DNA of 64,000 nt from assembly GCF_014066305.1 (NCBI RefSeq), contig NW_023501056.1, positions 708,501-772,500 of the forward strand. The letters are read 5' to 3'. The position numbers were made by a program, and so were the translations under genes. Position 1 is the first letter of the stretch; each line of letters begins with the position of its first letter. This document shows, piece by piece, positions 42,740-54,200 of this stretch. The notes under the pieces are model-generated. The model had not been told where the DNA came from. It saw only the letters and a program-made list of their open reading frames with translations, and made no database searches. Origin of the DNA: Letharia columbiana (Eukaryota > Ascomycota > Lecanoromycetes > Lecanorales > Parmeliaceae).

Positions 42740-43991
42740 ATGCCTTACCCAGAAATGTTTGAGGGTTACATGATCAAGGATCAAAGCAAATGGACTGAAT
42801 TCGAGAAGCAAGAGGTGAGCGGCCATTCAATCGCCTGCCTCACTCTAACGCCGGCCTGACTGTACTTCCAGTTCAAACCGAAGAAGTTCGAAGACCGCGA
42901 CATCGACATCAAAATTGAGTGCTGCGGTGTCTGCGGCTCCGATGTCCATACCATCACTGGCGGTTGGGGCGAATGCCCGCTCCCAATTTGCGTTGGTCAT
43001 GAAGTCATCGGTAAAGCGATCAAAGTCGGCGACAAAGTGACCACCGTCAAGGTTGGAGACCGTGTTGGTGTTGGCGCTCAGATCCGTGCCTGTTTGGAGT
43101 GCAAACTTTGCAAGGCCGACAACGAGAACTACTGTCCTCACATGGTTGGTATGCAGCCCCCACAGGTGTTGACGGGCCCCGCACCTGCGTGCTAACGTGC
43201 AATCAGATACCTACGGTGCACCTTACGAGGATGGGACTATTGCACAAGGCGGATACTCCAGCCACATCAGAGCACACGAATACTTTACCTTCCCAATCCC
43301 TGACAACATTGAGTCAAAGGATGCCGGACCCATGATGTGTGCGGGTCTAACTGTATGGAGCCCGCTGGTACGCGCCAAGGTCGGACCAGGAAAGAAGGTT
43401 GCCATCCTTGGAATGTGAGTACTCATGTTCAGTCATGCCAGCCTTGTCCCGGCAATTGACATGGTTTCTAGTGGTGGACTTGGTCACTTCGGACTACTGT
43501 GGGCATCTGCTCTCGGCGCCGAGGTCTACGCCCTCTCGCACAGCGCCAACAAGAAGGATGACGCCTTGAAGCTCGGTGCCAAGGAATTCATCTGTACAAA
43601 GGACAAGGACTGGGCCAAACCCCTGGCCTTCACCTTCGACTTCATCCTCAACAGCGCCGACATGACTCACGAGTTCAACATTCAAGAGTACATGTCTACT
43701 CTAAACGTCAACGGCGAATTCCACAACGTCGGTTTACCAGACAAGCCATTGCCACAGATGATGGCGCAGGATTTCGCGCCAAATGGCGCCAAGATGGGCG
43801 GAAGCCATATTGGTAACAGGCCGGAGATGTTGGCCATGTTGAAGCTGGCCAGCGAGAAGAACATTAAGCCTATGATCGAGACGCTGGATATAAGTGAGAA
43901 GGGATGCAAGGAGGCTGTGGAGAGAGTCAAGGTCAATGATGTGCGATACCGATTCACGCTGACTGGCTACGAGAAGGTCTTTGGGAAATGA
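42740..43991 (+). CDS. NADP-type zinc alcohol dehydrogenase (Adh6/Adh7, cinnamyl-alcohol dehydrogenase-like)
   Basis: Four exons (42740-42814, 42872-43148, 43207-43414, 43472-43991) give 359 residues from MPYPEMFEGYM. Catalytic zinc ligands are Cys46 (CCGVCGSDVH) and His68/Glu69 (VGHEVIG); the structural zinc is held by Cys99, Cys102, Cys105 and Cys113 (ACLECKLCKADNENYC). The Rossmann motif reads GIGGLGHFGLLW, spanning the intron 3 junction, where splicing makes the Ile codon. This is the layout of the Adh6/Adh7 cinnamyl-alcohol dehydrogenase branch, which reduces aliphatic and aromatic aldehydes with NADPH. Length is normal for the family. It is transcribed away from the butanediol dehydrogenase-like gene. 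A role in aldehyde detoxification or plant-derived aromatic metabolism is inferred. Confidence 0.92.
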
Positions 43992-45617
43992 AGCAATGAG
44001 CGAGATGACTCAGCATGTGATGACAGGTAGGAAGCAATTGGAATAGAGCTATATTTAGAGCAGGTAGGAGATACTGCAAGATCTCCCAGATCCTCTGCCA
44101 AGCCTGTCATTTATCATCATGTCTCGTCCCTATCAACAGCGGTCGTCTAATCCGGACCCTGCCCGCTGAACACTGAGATATCTCCTCGATACGCACGCAG
44201 CAGCAGAAGTGCATGTCGCTTTCGGCCGTTGGTACAGGGACCCAACCTTGTGGAACAAAAGGTGAATGTCGTGGTAACTCTTTCAGGCCAGGTCTTTCGA
44301 GCAGAGGCGTAGGAACCAGGTAGGTCCGTTTTTCCTGCTCGAGGAGAAAAGATTTTTTTTTTCTTACTGGCTCAGAGGTTCTGTACACTAAGCTCTTTGG
44401 TCGTGCCAACATCGAGGTAAAGTAAGATTGATTTCTATCGCGCCCGCGACCGCTGGAACGGCAGACTGTATCCAGGTGTAGCATCTCAGGTACGAGTTTA
44501 CCCCGCCAACTTCGTCGTCTTTGATCCTTTTCTACGCTGAGATAGACCACCGACCCGGCTCTCTCTCCGTCGATTCGATCGTCACTCTTTCTTTTCTCGC
44601 GCCGACGGAGCCGGCCCGACGTCCCGGACTTCCACTACCCCTTGCAAGTCACGGGCGGTACGAAAGCCTTCGTTACGAGAACGCTCCATCGTACACGCGC
44701 TCTCGTCCCATCCTCACACAGGAGGAAACACACCGGACCATCTCCGCCGCTTCGGATGTTCGACTGGCCGCATTCGACGCACGAGTTCCCCCGGCTTGCG
44801 TTTTGGCCGCCTTGGCCGAGCGGCCCTTGCTACTTGGCTCGCTCGACTCGTCTTTTCCGCACTCCGGTTCACCGTCGTCGCTTTCCATTGCCGGCGCTGC
44901 TGGCTTGTACGGTGCGGGTTTGATCGGTCGGTACCGATGGGCTTCGGGATCCGGAGCCGCGTTCGTTGTCTCGGCGGAGATGGTTTGTCGTGGACCGACG
45001 GCAGTGGCGGGGCGACGGCCAAGGTCTCGAGGATCGTACCGCTAGCGAGGTTCCGGTGTCGGTCGGCGTTTCTGGGGCAGTGGCGCCGGTAGTCGGGATG
45101 TTGGGATTTTGGCTCGGGTGTGTCTGTTCGTGCGGGGATTGGGCGATGCTGCTGTGGGGCAGGAATGGAAGCCTGCACTCGCGTGTTTGGCGTTTTCGGC
45201 TGCTTGTAATTCGGCTGGGGTCTAGGTGCTTTTGTCTGTGCTTGAGTATTGGGTGGGGTGATTTGGGTGGGACATTTTGGTTTGAGGCTGGGATCGTTTG
45301 GATTTCGGGGGTTGATAGGAAGCAGGACGTGTTATGGTATAAACGGTGGCAATGAGATGCCTTGGCGGGATAACGGAGCTACGCTTCGCTCTGGCTGTGA
45401 GTGCGGACACCTCTCACGCATCTATCCGCCAGTGCCAGAGTTCGGAGCTCTATGTGGAAACAGACGATGACACGGAACGAAGAGTTTGCGATCTCTCTAA
45501 AGGCTTCGCCGAGGTTCAAGAAGCAGTGGCACATCAACTGTACAGTTTATTCATCATCCTGTTAAGGATCTCTTTCTCGAAAAAGGGATTTGAACTCTTG
45601 ACTACTCGTCTGCGGGC
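43992..45617. other. Gene-poor, partly GC-rich region
   Basis: 44560-45100 is GC/CpG-rich and open on both strands, giving Arg/Pro-rich or low-complexity translations with no family feature, so no gene is called. 45346-45617 contains a plus-strand frame (SSELYVETDDDTERRVCDLS) that may be an eroded 5' part of the ankyrin remnant that follows. A T-run with flanking purines lies at 44350-44362. Confidence 0.3.
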
Positions 45618-46895
45618 ATGGTGGTCGGCCGTGGCCATTTTTGGCTTTCGAGGTCGTGTATCAAATACCTCGCTATGGAAGAGGTTCAAGGCTTCGCTGT
45701 CTCTCTTTCGAATATGATTGAACCCATATTTGATGAGGTGTTTGCCTTGCTGAGGTATTCGCTGGAATCATGGCTTCTGCACGCCAAAGAGGTCGAGAAT
45801 GCGGATATGTCTCAGGACGATCTAGCGGCTTTGGACTCTGAATACACAAATGACATGCTGCACTCTCGGGTTGCGAGACACGAACGACTCAAAGCTTGGG
45901 TAGATAATGATCACTTCTTTGAGACGACTCTTTGACACATCGCGTCGAAACACAACCTCATCAGTGTTGCGAATGCCGTTTCGGCTCAAAATTACCGGGC
46001 GGACCAGACGGACAGATGGTCTCGGACGTCTTTGTCCATCGCCGCCGAAGAAGGGCAAGTTTTTCCAGTCAACCGAGACGACGTCGACGCGAACTCGACG
46101 GACTGCGGGCTACGCCATCGTTTTGGGCCGCTGCAAGGAGGGCACGAAGCTATGGTAGAGTTGCCGATGAATCGCAACAACGTCGACGTGAACCGGACGG
46201 GCCTCGGCGGTGATGCCTCGTTGCATTCGGCTGCTGCGAGAGGAGGGCACGAAGCTGTAGGAAAGATGTCGGTAGATTGGGGCGGTGTCAACGTAGACTC
46301 GAAGGGGGTGCGGGGAAACACGCCCTCGTCGGAGGCCGCTCGAGATGGGCACAAAGAATCTGTGGAAATCCTTCTTGAGAGACGGGTTGATTTGAATGCG
46401 AAAAAGGGTCAGCCGACAGCCGCTCTGTTCAGGGTCTCTGTCCACGGCGACTATGAGGTAGTGAAGCTATTACTCCAACTCAGCGCGGGTGCAAATGCGA
46501 TAGACAAAAAAATCGAACCCCTTTAATTTGGGCCGCTGCCATCGGCCACTATGAGGTAGTGAAGCTACTACTCCAGCGAAGTAGCAATGCAGACCACAGA
46601 GACACAAACGGCCGCACTCCTTTACCTCATGCCGCTAGGAATGGGCATCTGGAAATCGTAGGATTGTTGTGTGGAGAGAAGCGATATCGATGTTAATTTC
46701 GACAGACACGAGTGGCAGAAGCCCGTTATCCTGGGCTCTTGGATTTTGGCCTTCTTCCTCCGGAATCCAGACCAGGAGAACTTTATGCGTGTAGTGGACT
46801 TGTTGTGAAATCGACACGACATCAGCGTACATGGAGAACACAGGTGGGTCTTGGCAAGGTACTCTGAATGGAGAAAACGCCTGTTGAGATACTGA
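45618..46895 (+). pseudogene. Ankyrin-repeat protein remnant (possibly from a NACHT-ankyrin protein)
   Basis: The plus-strand frame begins with a segment typical of the region before ankyrin repeats in fungal NLR-like proteins (SCIKYLAMEEVQGF, LRYSLESWLLHAKEVE). It is stopped by TGA at 45933-45935, yet repeat sequence continues in the same frame (HIASKHNLISVANAV, TSLSIAAEEGQ, ASLHSAAARGGHEAV, VHGDYEVVKLLL). At the A7 run 46506-46512 the frame is lost by one base; in the new frame repeats resume (NRTPLIWAAAIGHYEVVKLL, NGRTPLPHAARNGHLEIV). A further frame change occurs near 46672, and a second TGA at 46806-46808 (VVDLL / NRHDISVHGEH). At least five to six ankyrin units are recognisable. No NACHT domain is visible. 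The non-self-recognition link is inferred from the family. Confidence 0.7.
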
Positions 46896-48693
46896 GCATG
46901 GTCCTTGTTGCTGGCCACTGAAAACATTTGATTCCTGATAGCATCCTATCGACAACAGGATCAGAAATGCATATCAAAGGTTGCACGCGAGAGCTACCGA
47001 GGAGACAGCCAGGATTCTGAAAAAAGAAGAAAGCGGAACAAGAAGGACATTGGTGCTGAATCGACTCGGCCTGTTTTATCCTCCGATTGATCTGCAGCTA
47101 GTTCTACCCAGTCGTAAAACGAACATCCCTCGACCGTATACACGAAATGAAGACTTTGTCCATCCATAGCTCCTCTCGTGCCGGGTATTTCTTGCGAGTG
47201 TATCCCATTTCCAATACCTTGAATGTGTGTGACGGGGCTGAGGACGGCGCCAATGAACCTAGCAATGTCGCCAGGCGCTATCGATCATACCATGTGTTGT
47301 TGATTTTTTGGGGGCGAAAGGGATGTGGTTCTGGGCGCAACTTTATAAAGGGTATTGGCGGGGGGCCATTATCTCGATGTCGTGGATGAGGACCCGGCGG
47401 TGAGGAACTTGGATGAAGTAGGGCAATTGAGAAAAGGTTCAATTAGGAGGTTGTCATACTGGCTATCGAAAGACACGACTGAGTAATATGCGTGATCGTG
47501 TCCTTCTCCCAAGCATCGACTCCATCCGTAACCTTTCCCCCCCTGTTTCCTGTCAACGTACCGTGGGCTTTCCCCCACGCCTCCGCGGCCTCTCGACGTT
47601 TCTTAGCTACGATCGGTTCGTTGCCGGATGGGCCGTCTTTCTTTGGCGGAGAGGGGGATTGTCCGAGCCCTTGTGGGAGGGCACTGGTGCCTCTTTGAGA
47701 GGGCCTGGGTTCTGCGCTAATGAACTTTTTGGCGTTTTTGGTTCGTCTTGTGGTTGGTGTTGTGAGCGTTTTAGATCTTTCTTATTGTGTCATTGTTGGT
47801 GATGAACGGGTAGTGTCGTGCTGGATGAGAACGCCGGTCTACCGCTCGAGTGTAAAGGAGAGGAGAGAGGACGTTGGAAGAATTCTGGGGAGAACAGGCT
47901 TTTCATGCCTCTTCCTTTTCCTTTCCCGAGAACACTTCCTTTCGAATGATAAGTCGTCAGAACCGGAATACTACTGGATGAGGCAATTCGCCTTCCAGAA
48001 CTTCTCTTTCTTATTTGACAGTATTGACGGTTTTTCGAAACCGCTGGTCGTCAAAGAAGAAGAGTTAGCGCCATGTTGTCGAGGTTGATAATTCTATGAA
48101 AGTATTAGGTATGTTTTTTTCTCTCCATACCATAGATACATCTGTGCATAACGCTTTCACATCTATATATCCTCTAGAAACCGCAGCTCTCCGAATGGCC
48201 GAGATATTCTTCCTGCTTAGTGACGCTCGTCTACCGACAGGATGTTGCAGTCACGAAGCTCTGGAGTCCGAAGTGTCGGTCCGAAGCGTCGCAGCAGAGT
48301 GAAGGAGAAAATCAACCAGAGAATACATTGTGTCGCGCTTCTCTGTATACGTATGCTTTATCTGTGACGCTGTCTGGGTTGGAAGGATTCTGGGAGCAAG
48401 CTGGCGGCGCTGTGTTGGATGCTTGGACACTATGATGCGATGCATTGGTCAACAGTAATCATTTCTAACGCCTTCTAACGCCAATGTTTGCATTAGTCTC
48501 CTTCATTGTACCTTTCTGGACTTGGCATGGATCACATTCCAGCCAACGCGCCAATCTCCCACGTTGTTTACATACAAGAATCCTCCCCACTCTTTTCAGC
48601 CTCCATCTCCCACCCTTCGTTCCCCTTTCCTGATGTGACAAGGAGCAGGCTCCCACTCAACAAATCACTCTCTCGGACCCAAGAACCATCACC
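46896..48693. other. Gene-poor region
   Basis: About 1.8 kb with discontinuous short frames on both strands, none with family motifs. 47488-47800 is open in two plus frames at once, which argues against a real exon. The final 50 bases are the leader of the secreted-protein gene. Confidence 0.35.
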
Positions 48694-49414
48694 ATGAGAT
48701 TCTCCACAACCCTCCCCCTCCTCTCCTTCCTTGCACCCCTCGCCCACGCCGCCCCGCAAACGCACTACTCAACAGTCACAATCATCCCAGTCCCTCTGTC
48801 CTCAACCATAATACACTACCACCCCACCGGCCCTCCGTATCCCTCCGGTAGCGACAAACCGCGGTTATACAACGCACGCTACAACGCCTCAGCGAACATA
48901 TCCCTCTCGTACACGCTCTCGTACCCTACCACCAACCTGCCGCCAACTCCGCGTATATTCGCGGGGCCATATGCTCAACCCTCGATTTCGCGCAACGCGA
49001 CGATGAGGCCGAGGCTGGGGGATTTGAATACGACGCTACCGCCGTTGCCGTGTACGCTGAGTGAGTTGTATTGCGATAGCAATACCTCGTTTTCTCTCTG
49101 CGCCCCAGCGGTAGGGGGTGGGAGCCGGTACGTTTTCATGGGTGCTGTAGCGAATGGGACGTCGTGTCATGACGGGAGGATTGAGAAGGCGGACGGTGGG
49201 GATTGCAGCCCCGTTGGACATCTGAAGTGTGAGGGAGGAAGAGGATTCTTCTTATGCGATGAAGGTATGACCCACTTCGAATCGAGTGACGAAAGGAGAT
49301 GATGGGACGAGTGCTGATGGTTTTGACACAGGTGGCTTGGTGCACATGGGTAGCGCAACCAATGAGACTACCTGCGTAGATGGAGAGATCGAGGTCGTCA
49401 CCTTGGGGCGCTGA
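48694..49414 (+). CDS. Secreted protein with two Cys repeats (effector-like)
   Basis: Two exons (48694-49264 and 49332-49414) give 217 residues. There is a clear signal peptide (MRFSTTLPLLSFLAPLAHAA), then a Pro/Ser/Thr-rich stretch with several NxS/T sequons (YNASANISLSY). The C-terminal ~95 residues form two copies of a Cys module of ~40 residues. Copy 1 is CTLSELYCDSNTSFSLCAP followed by ANGTSCHDG. Copy 2 is CSPVGHLKCEGGRGFFLCDE followed by TNETTCVDG; the intron falls inside copy 2. The pattern C-x6/7-C-x7/8-C...GT/ETxC-x-DG resembles small chitin-binding-type modules of secreted fungal proteins. It may bind wall glycans or act as an effector; neither is shown. Ends with a short acidic tail. 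Confidence 0.8.
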
Positions 49415-50768
49415 TGGCAATGAGAGAGCCGAAGATGGATCCGCTGGGCTTTGCGGTTCAAGAGTGGGGATGAAGCATTCTGGAAGGCGGCTCATGGGGG
49501 TGATTTTGCATTTCATTTCCTGTCCGGGGCATCACATTCGGCGTTTCGGTGTGCAGTAATTCCGGGGCATGAAGTCAAAGTAGTTGTGTTGCAAAATGGA
49601 CCAAGATCCGTTCTCGTCTTGAGGAGGTAGAGTATAGGCCTATGGGAATCGCTGCTTGAGACGGTCTGAGAGAAGATCGTAAATGAAGGTAGAGAGAGGG
49701 CGTATGCTGGAGGGTATGTGCTAGACGTGGAAGATACACCCAACCAAACAAACAAATGGCGCAGCGGCGCGATATAGACCCCCAGCCCAAAACCCCCCCA
49801 CTCGACGACCACGATCCCGGCCAAGACCCACAGCCCGAACGGGCTATCCTCCATGCCATGGCGAACGACACCGGGAGAAACTTTATATTCCGTCATAGAT
49901 GCAACAGGACTTGATTGGGGGGGAGGAAAGGGACTCCTTGCACCGAGCCTGCCGCAATGGCAGGCTGCCCTCCCTCGGCGACCACGATTAATGAGGGATA
50001 CACAGGCTACCGCCTGTAGGGTTGGTTTTTCAGCTGCGCTTAGGCTTTGTCGCTGTGTCGGATCCTGGCCGATCACTTGCTACGCTGCGAGTGTCTTGAA
50101 TTATCATGTCTGAAAAAAAAAGGGTTGGGTCACGTGTACCGGTAGAGAGAAAATTACATTGAATTTTGAATGAGTCACACAGAGTCTGTTGTTAGAGAGA
50201 CATGGTGCTTATGGGTAATCATGTTGAATGAATACCTATCGAAACGGACCAGAATGATACCGTTTATATTACAGCGAACTGCCCGTGAATCGCTTCTGTG
50301 TGTATCGCGAAGAAGCCAATTGTCCGCCGATGTTGTGTAAACGCGCCGACCAACCAGTAATGAACGAGATGCCTCCATGTAGATACCCAAAACAAGCATT
50401 CTACTATCAAAATAGAACCTGCGAAAGCAAAGACCCAAAGCGTGTCAAGCAAAGAGCTTCCAACCGTGTGTATACGAAAGGACTGAGGACCAAACCCTTA
50501 TATCGAAACAATGATATATCACCCATGTGTACGTCATCCTGCAGCAACACTGTAGCACCTGCTGCTTTCTACCCAAGACATGCGTGCGACTGAAACCGAG
50601 CAGTCTACTCGTCGCCAGGTCATGTTGGCTAATGGGCCAGGACCTGAGGGTCTCCTGGATCGTGTTCGGCATCTTCCTAGGACGTTTGGGTACCGTCGTT
50701 GGCACAGAAGCTATCATGATGGAGAGCCAATGTGCCACCCACTGGACGCTTCAAATTCTTCAATAGGA
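49415..50768. other. Intergenic region
   Basis: No supportable gene; frames on both strands are short and lack motifs. G-runs occur at ~49917-49924 and a short A9 run at ~50106. Confidence 0.35.
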
Positions 50769-51226
50769 TTAGCATTCGTCTGTTTCCTGAACAAGAAAGG
50801 CAACAGTGACTGTGGAGACAGAGCACTCGGCTCTACTTACCTTGCATAGGCTGCATTTGGCGCCCGCTCTATCAACCTTCTCAGGACAATCGTATATCGG
50901 CTTGTTGACGCAGAAGTAGTCAACATCGGCCGGGGCAGGATCACCGCCAAGATTGAACGACTGGCGAGGAACGAAGGGCCAGGTTGATTCGTTGACAGTC
51001 TCTGCATCGAGACCTCGGGTAGCAAGACCATCGACGGCATTGGTTCCCTGCCATCATCAAAATTTCCGCATGAGTGATGAGTTTGTCTTAAAAAGAAGAA
51101 AGGGTAAAACTTAGTCACCTTTTCGGACACACAGACCCTCCCTCGCAAGCCGTGATCGACGCGGAGCCGGACGACCTCATCATCACCCTCGATGGGAGGA
51201 TTGACGGAGATTTTCCAATGCATCAT
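50769..51226 (-). CDS. Orphan 110-residue protein in three exons
   Basis: Exons 51119-51226, 50841-51047 and 50769-50786 join in phase 0 with clean signals (GTGACT..GGCAG and GTAAGT..TTCAG), giving MMHWKISVNPPIEGDD, then RVDHGLRGRVCVSEK, GTNAVDGLATRGLDAET, NLGGDPAPADVDYFC, KPIYDCPEKVDRAG, AKCSLCK and finally ETDEC. There are six cysteines, five of them in the last ~45 residues. No signal peptide is apparent at this start. An open frame continues upstream of the Met into a hydrophobic stretch (YLLVVAPFF), so an extra upstream exon could add a leader. No family is recognised. The last exon encodes only five residues and the stop. It stands alone in a gene-poor stretch. Confidence 0.5.
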
Positions 51227-54200
51227 GAAAAAAGGGGCGACAACGAGCAAATATTTCTTGCAATGCTTTAAGGTTTGAAGGTGCTGCAAATCAAATTGTT
51301 CCAGGAGGCAATTTAGGGCGAAGGTACTCTCACGAAAAGTGGAAAACATTCATCGCTGGGGAGAAAGCTTTTAAGGAGACTCATACAGACACAACCTGTG
51401 CAGTTCTGAGAGGATGCCACCTTGGGGCTGAAGACCGCAATCATTAGAGACTCCACAGCATGTACGTTACTGATGATGCACGCCATACTGTCCAGTTCTG
51501 GGATGAGCATTGCTATTGGACAGTAAAGACCGAGGACCATCGGATAGGAGTGTCCCCGTGCCGTTCTCAGTCGAAGCGATCATGCGATCGTAAAGGAAGC
51601 GTGGAAATGTCAAACTCCTTCCGGATGACAGCGGGATGGCGATTTCCTTCTCCATGGTAGAGTTTGGCCTATACTGTTTTGGTAGAAGTGGGAATCCTCT
51701 GTGGCAGGCTGCACGTAATTGTGTTCCACCGTGCCGCAGAGCTGAGGGCGCGGCTGCAGGCGGCGAGCATTGAAGGCCCGATTTCCTAGGCCTCTGTCCA
51801 GTTGTGGTCAAATCAGGATTTCCCAAGGCATGAAACACTGTCAGACAGGATTGAATCTTAGTATCTAGCCGCCTATCAGAATAGTTGGCCGTAGCCGCCA
51901 AAACCGCGCCGAGCCACGGTCAAAGAAACGCTTCCGCACCAGCTTGAGGATCAGGCTGAGCTTCAGCCCGTTGTGACTGTGCTGAGTTTACTGATATGGA
52001 TTGTGGCCAATGACAAGAGGGAAAAGCTGGAATGTCAATCTTAACGAAGTTACCGCCAGCAATGGCACCGGTACGCAGCGCCTCTCAAGGATGGCGACGT
52101 GCATCATCTGTGCTGTAATATAGGCGTGTGACTGCGAAGCTGATGAGAGTGATTGGACGAGTGATGATGAGAGAAAGGGGATAGCTCCTTCGGTAGGAGA
52201 ATTCCATGAAAACCGCGTTACTCCGCGCGAAGACTGCATGAACCAATCGTCACGTTACCACAATTCGGCCGAACGTTAGACAAGATTGATCTGCATTATC
52301 TTAAGAAGGATGGACGAAATGTAGAGCAAAAGGCTCTATTGGTTGCTGGACGATATTGCCGTGAAGCAAGTGGCGTTGCGGCACTCGGAACGCGACAACT
52401 TCTCAACTCAGCACACAGGCAGCAACGAAACAAAACGCAGTGAGCGGTGATGCAAAGTAGAAGCATCGGTGATTTCACAAGCAAGCAAGGAAAGACTGTC
52501 ACTGCCTTCTGTTTGGAATGCCTGCTCATACAAGGTCGCTGTCGCAGAAAATGGCGTGACAGTCCGCGGTGTTGGCCACGTTGGCCATCAAGGCAGAGGG
52601 GCCGTATACTGCCGTCACCTCGGTACTCGATGTAACCTGCTCATTTAACGCATTCGACATGAAACTGATAACGCCAAGCTGTACAGCAGAGTACCTAATT
52701 CCAAATCCACAGTACGGAAGGTATTGCCGAATGAGCATTGAAGCCTCGCGCTCTTCCCGAAAAGGAAGGTGGTTCTCAAGGCCAGGCTCCCAGCTCATGG
52801 TAGGCTATTGTTGCTGTACCTGCATCGTGTTCGAGGCATGATCAGCGTCAACGTTTAGCTGTCGATCTGTCGAAATGATGGTGGAGTAGGTTTTGGAGAA
52901 AGCATTGATGTTCCGCTTGGGAGAAGCATACCAAACCTATTGCTCTGTACAGTCCGTGTTGGAAAGATAAGGTCCATTAATCCGAGCAAAACACCTGTGA
53001 GCAGCACCATGTGCCCCTCATTCAATCTATCTTGGAGGGTGGTGAAAGGTCAGATGAGCTTGAGAGACAAGGTACCTGCTCATTGAAAGTGGGGTACATC
53101 GTACCTGACGGCGGGAAATTGACGCGAGCATGTGATATGGAAGCGCTAGACCAGGTCTCAAGGCTTCTAGAAGAGGCTTTCGATTGTCCGACGTCCAAGT
53201 CACAAGGGTATCTTCATTTCGAGAGTGACCAAAATCAATGACAGTGTCTGCAGATCGACGATGGTGGACATAGACGGGACAATGATCCTGGTTGTAAGAA
53301 GTCAAGATATGTGGCGACAGCTACCCATATCACCGTGAATCGATCGGCGAACGGAATCCAACGTTATCGTTCTCATCCGACAGGGTACGGACCAAGGCTC
53401 ATCTAAGGTTAAAGGTGCGGTCCGTTCATAAGCAGGGTAGACCCACAATGTGTCGTTGGTGGGAGTCTGTCACCGCGGTCAGGCGTCGCTATGTAGCTAT
53501 CAGGTGCTCACATGCCGACAGACGTATTGAATCCTAGCAGAAAGTGCTTGCTCAAGGCTTAGTTCAAAGATCGTAAATGAAGTCCGAAGCTATCGGGGAT
53601 GCGCCGTTCAGAATTGGCGGGATTGCCATTGATCAGTCATGGGAAGGGTACGAACTCGATATTCCGCCCGATCTGTGTCGGGCACGCAGTTGTAGATGGG
53701 GGCTTAGCCTTTGGAAGCTATTCATAGGATGGAAGGAAGCCGAGGAACAGTTTCATGATTCAGATGGGAAGTTGATCTGCAAGGTACGGAGACAGTCTGA
53801 ATAGTTACAAGTCCTGAGCAGCGAGAGCGATGGTACATTATTTTTCTTTTGTTGACGGGAACGTGATTTGCGACTCGAGTGTGGGGGTCTGTGCCGAGGA
53901 AGGAAAGGGCTGCCCGTAGCGCTGGTGCGGTGCTCTCTCGGGGGGCGGTTTCGGGGGGCGGTTTCGGGGGGGGGGGGGGCAGGGCTAATAATGCCAGTCC
54001 GCCTTGCCCTATCATGGATGAATTTTGATCAGGGTCCACGATATGGCCTCTTCATTTCTATTATTAAGTAAAGGAAGAATGTATCATGCCGCGGTTCATG
54101 ATGGCAGAGTCGCAATAATTGAATGGATTGGAGGCGGTTTGAGAGCAAGAGGCGGAGAATAGTATCCAGATGAGCGAGATTTCGCCTCCCATCTCGCTTG

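Noticed and set aside
44521..45178. Open frames of 174 (plus) and 154 (minus) residues
   Set aside because: GC/CpG-rich sequence lacks stop codons on both strands; translations are Arg/Pro/Ser low complexity.
45576..45652. tRNA-like element: perfect 7-base ends (CTCGAAA/TTTCGAG) and a GTTCAAATC-like T-loop on the minus strand
   Set aside because: The anticodon and D stems do not pair, the D-loop lacks the GG pair, and the length is 77 with no intron; taken as coincidence within the ankyrin remnant's upstream region.
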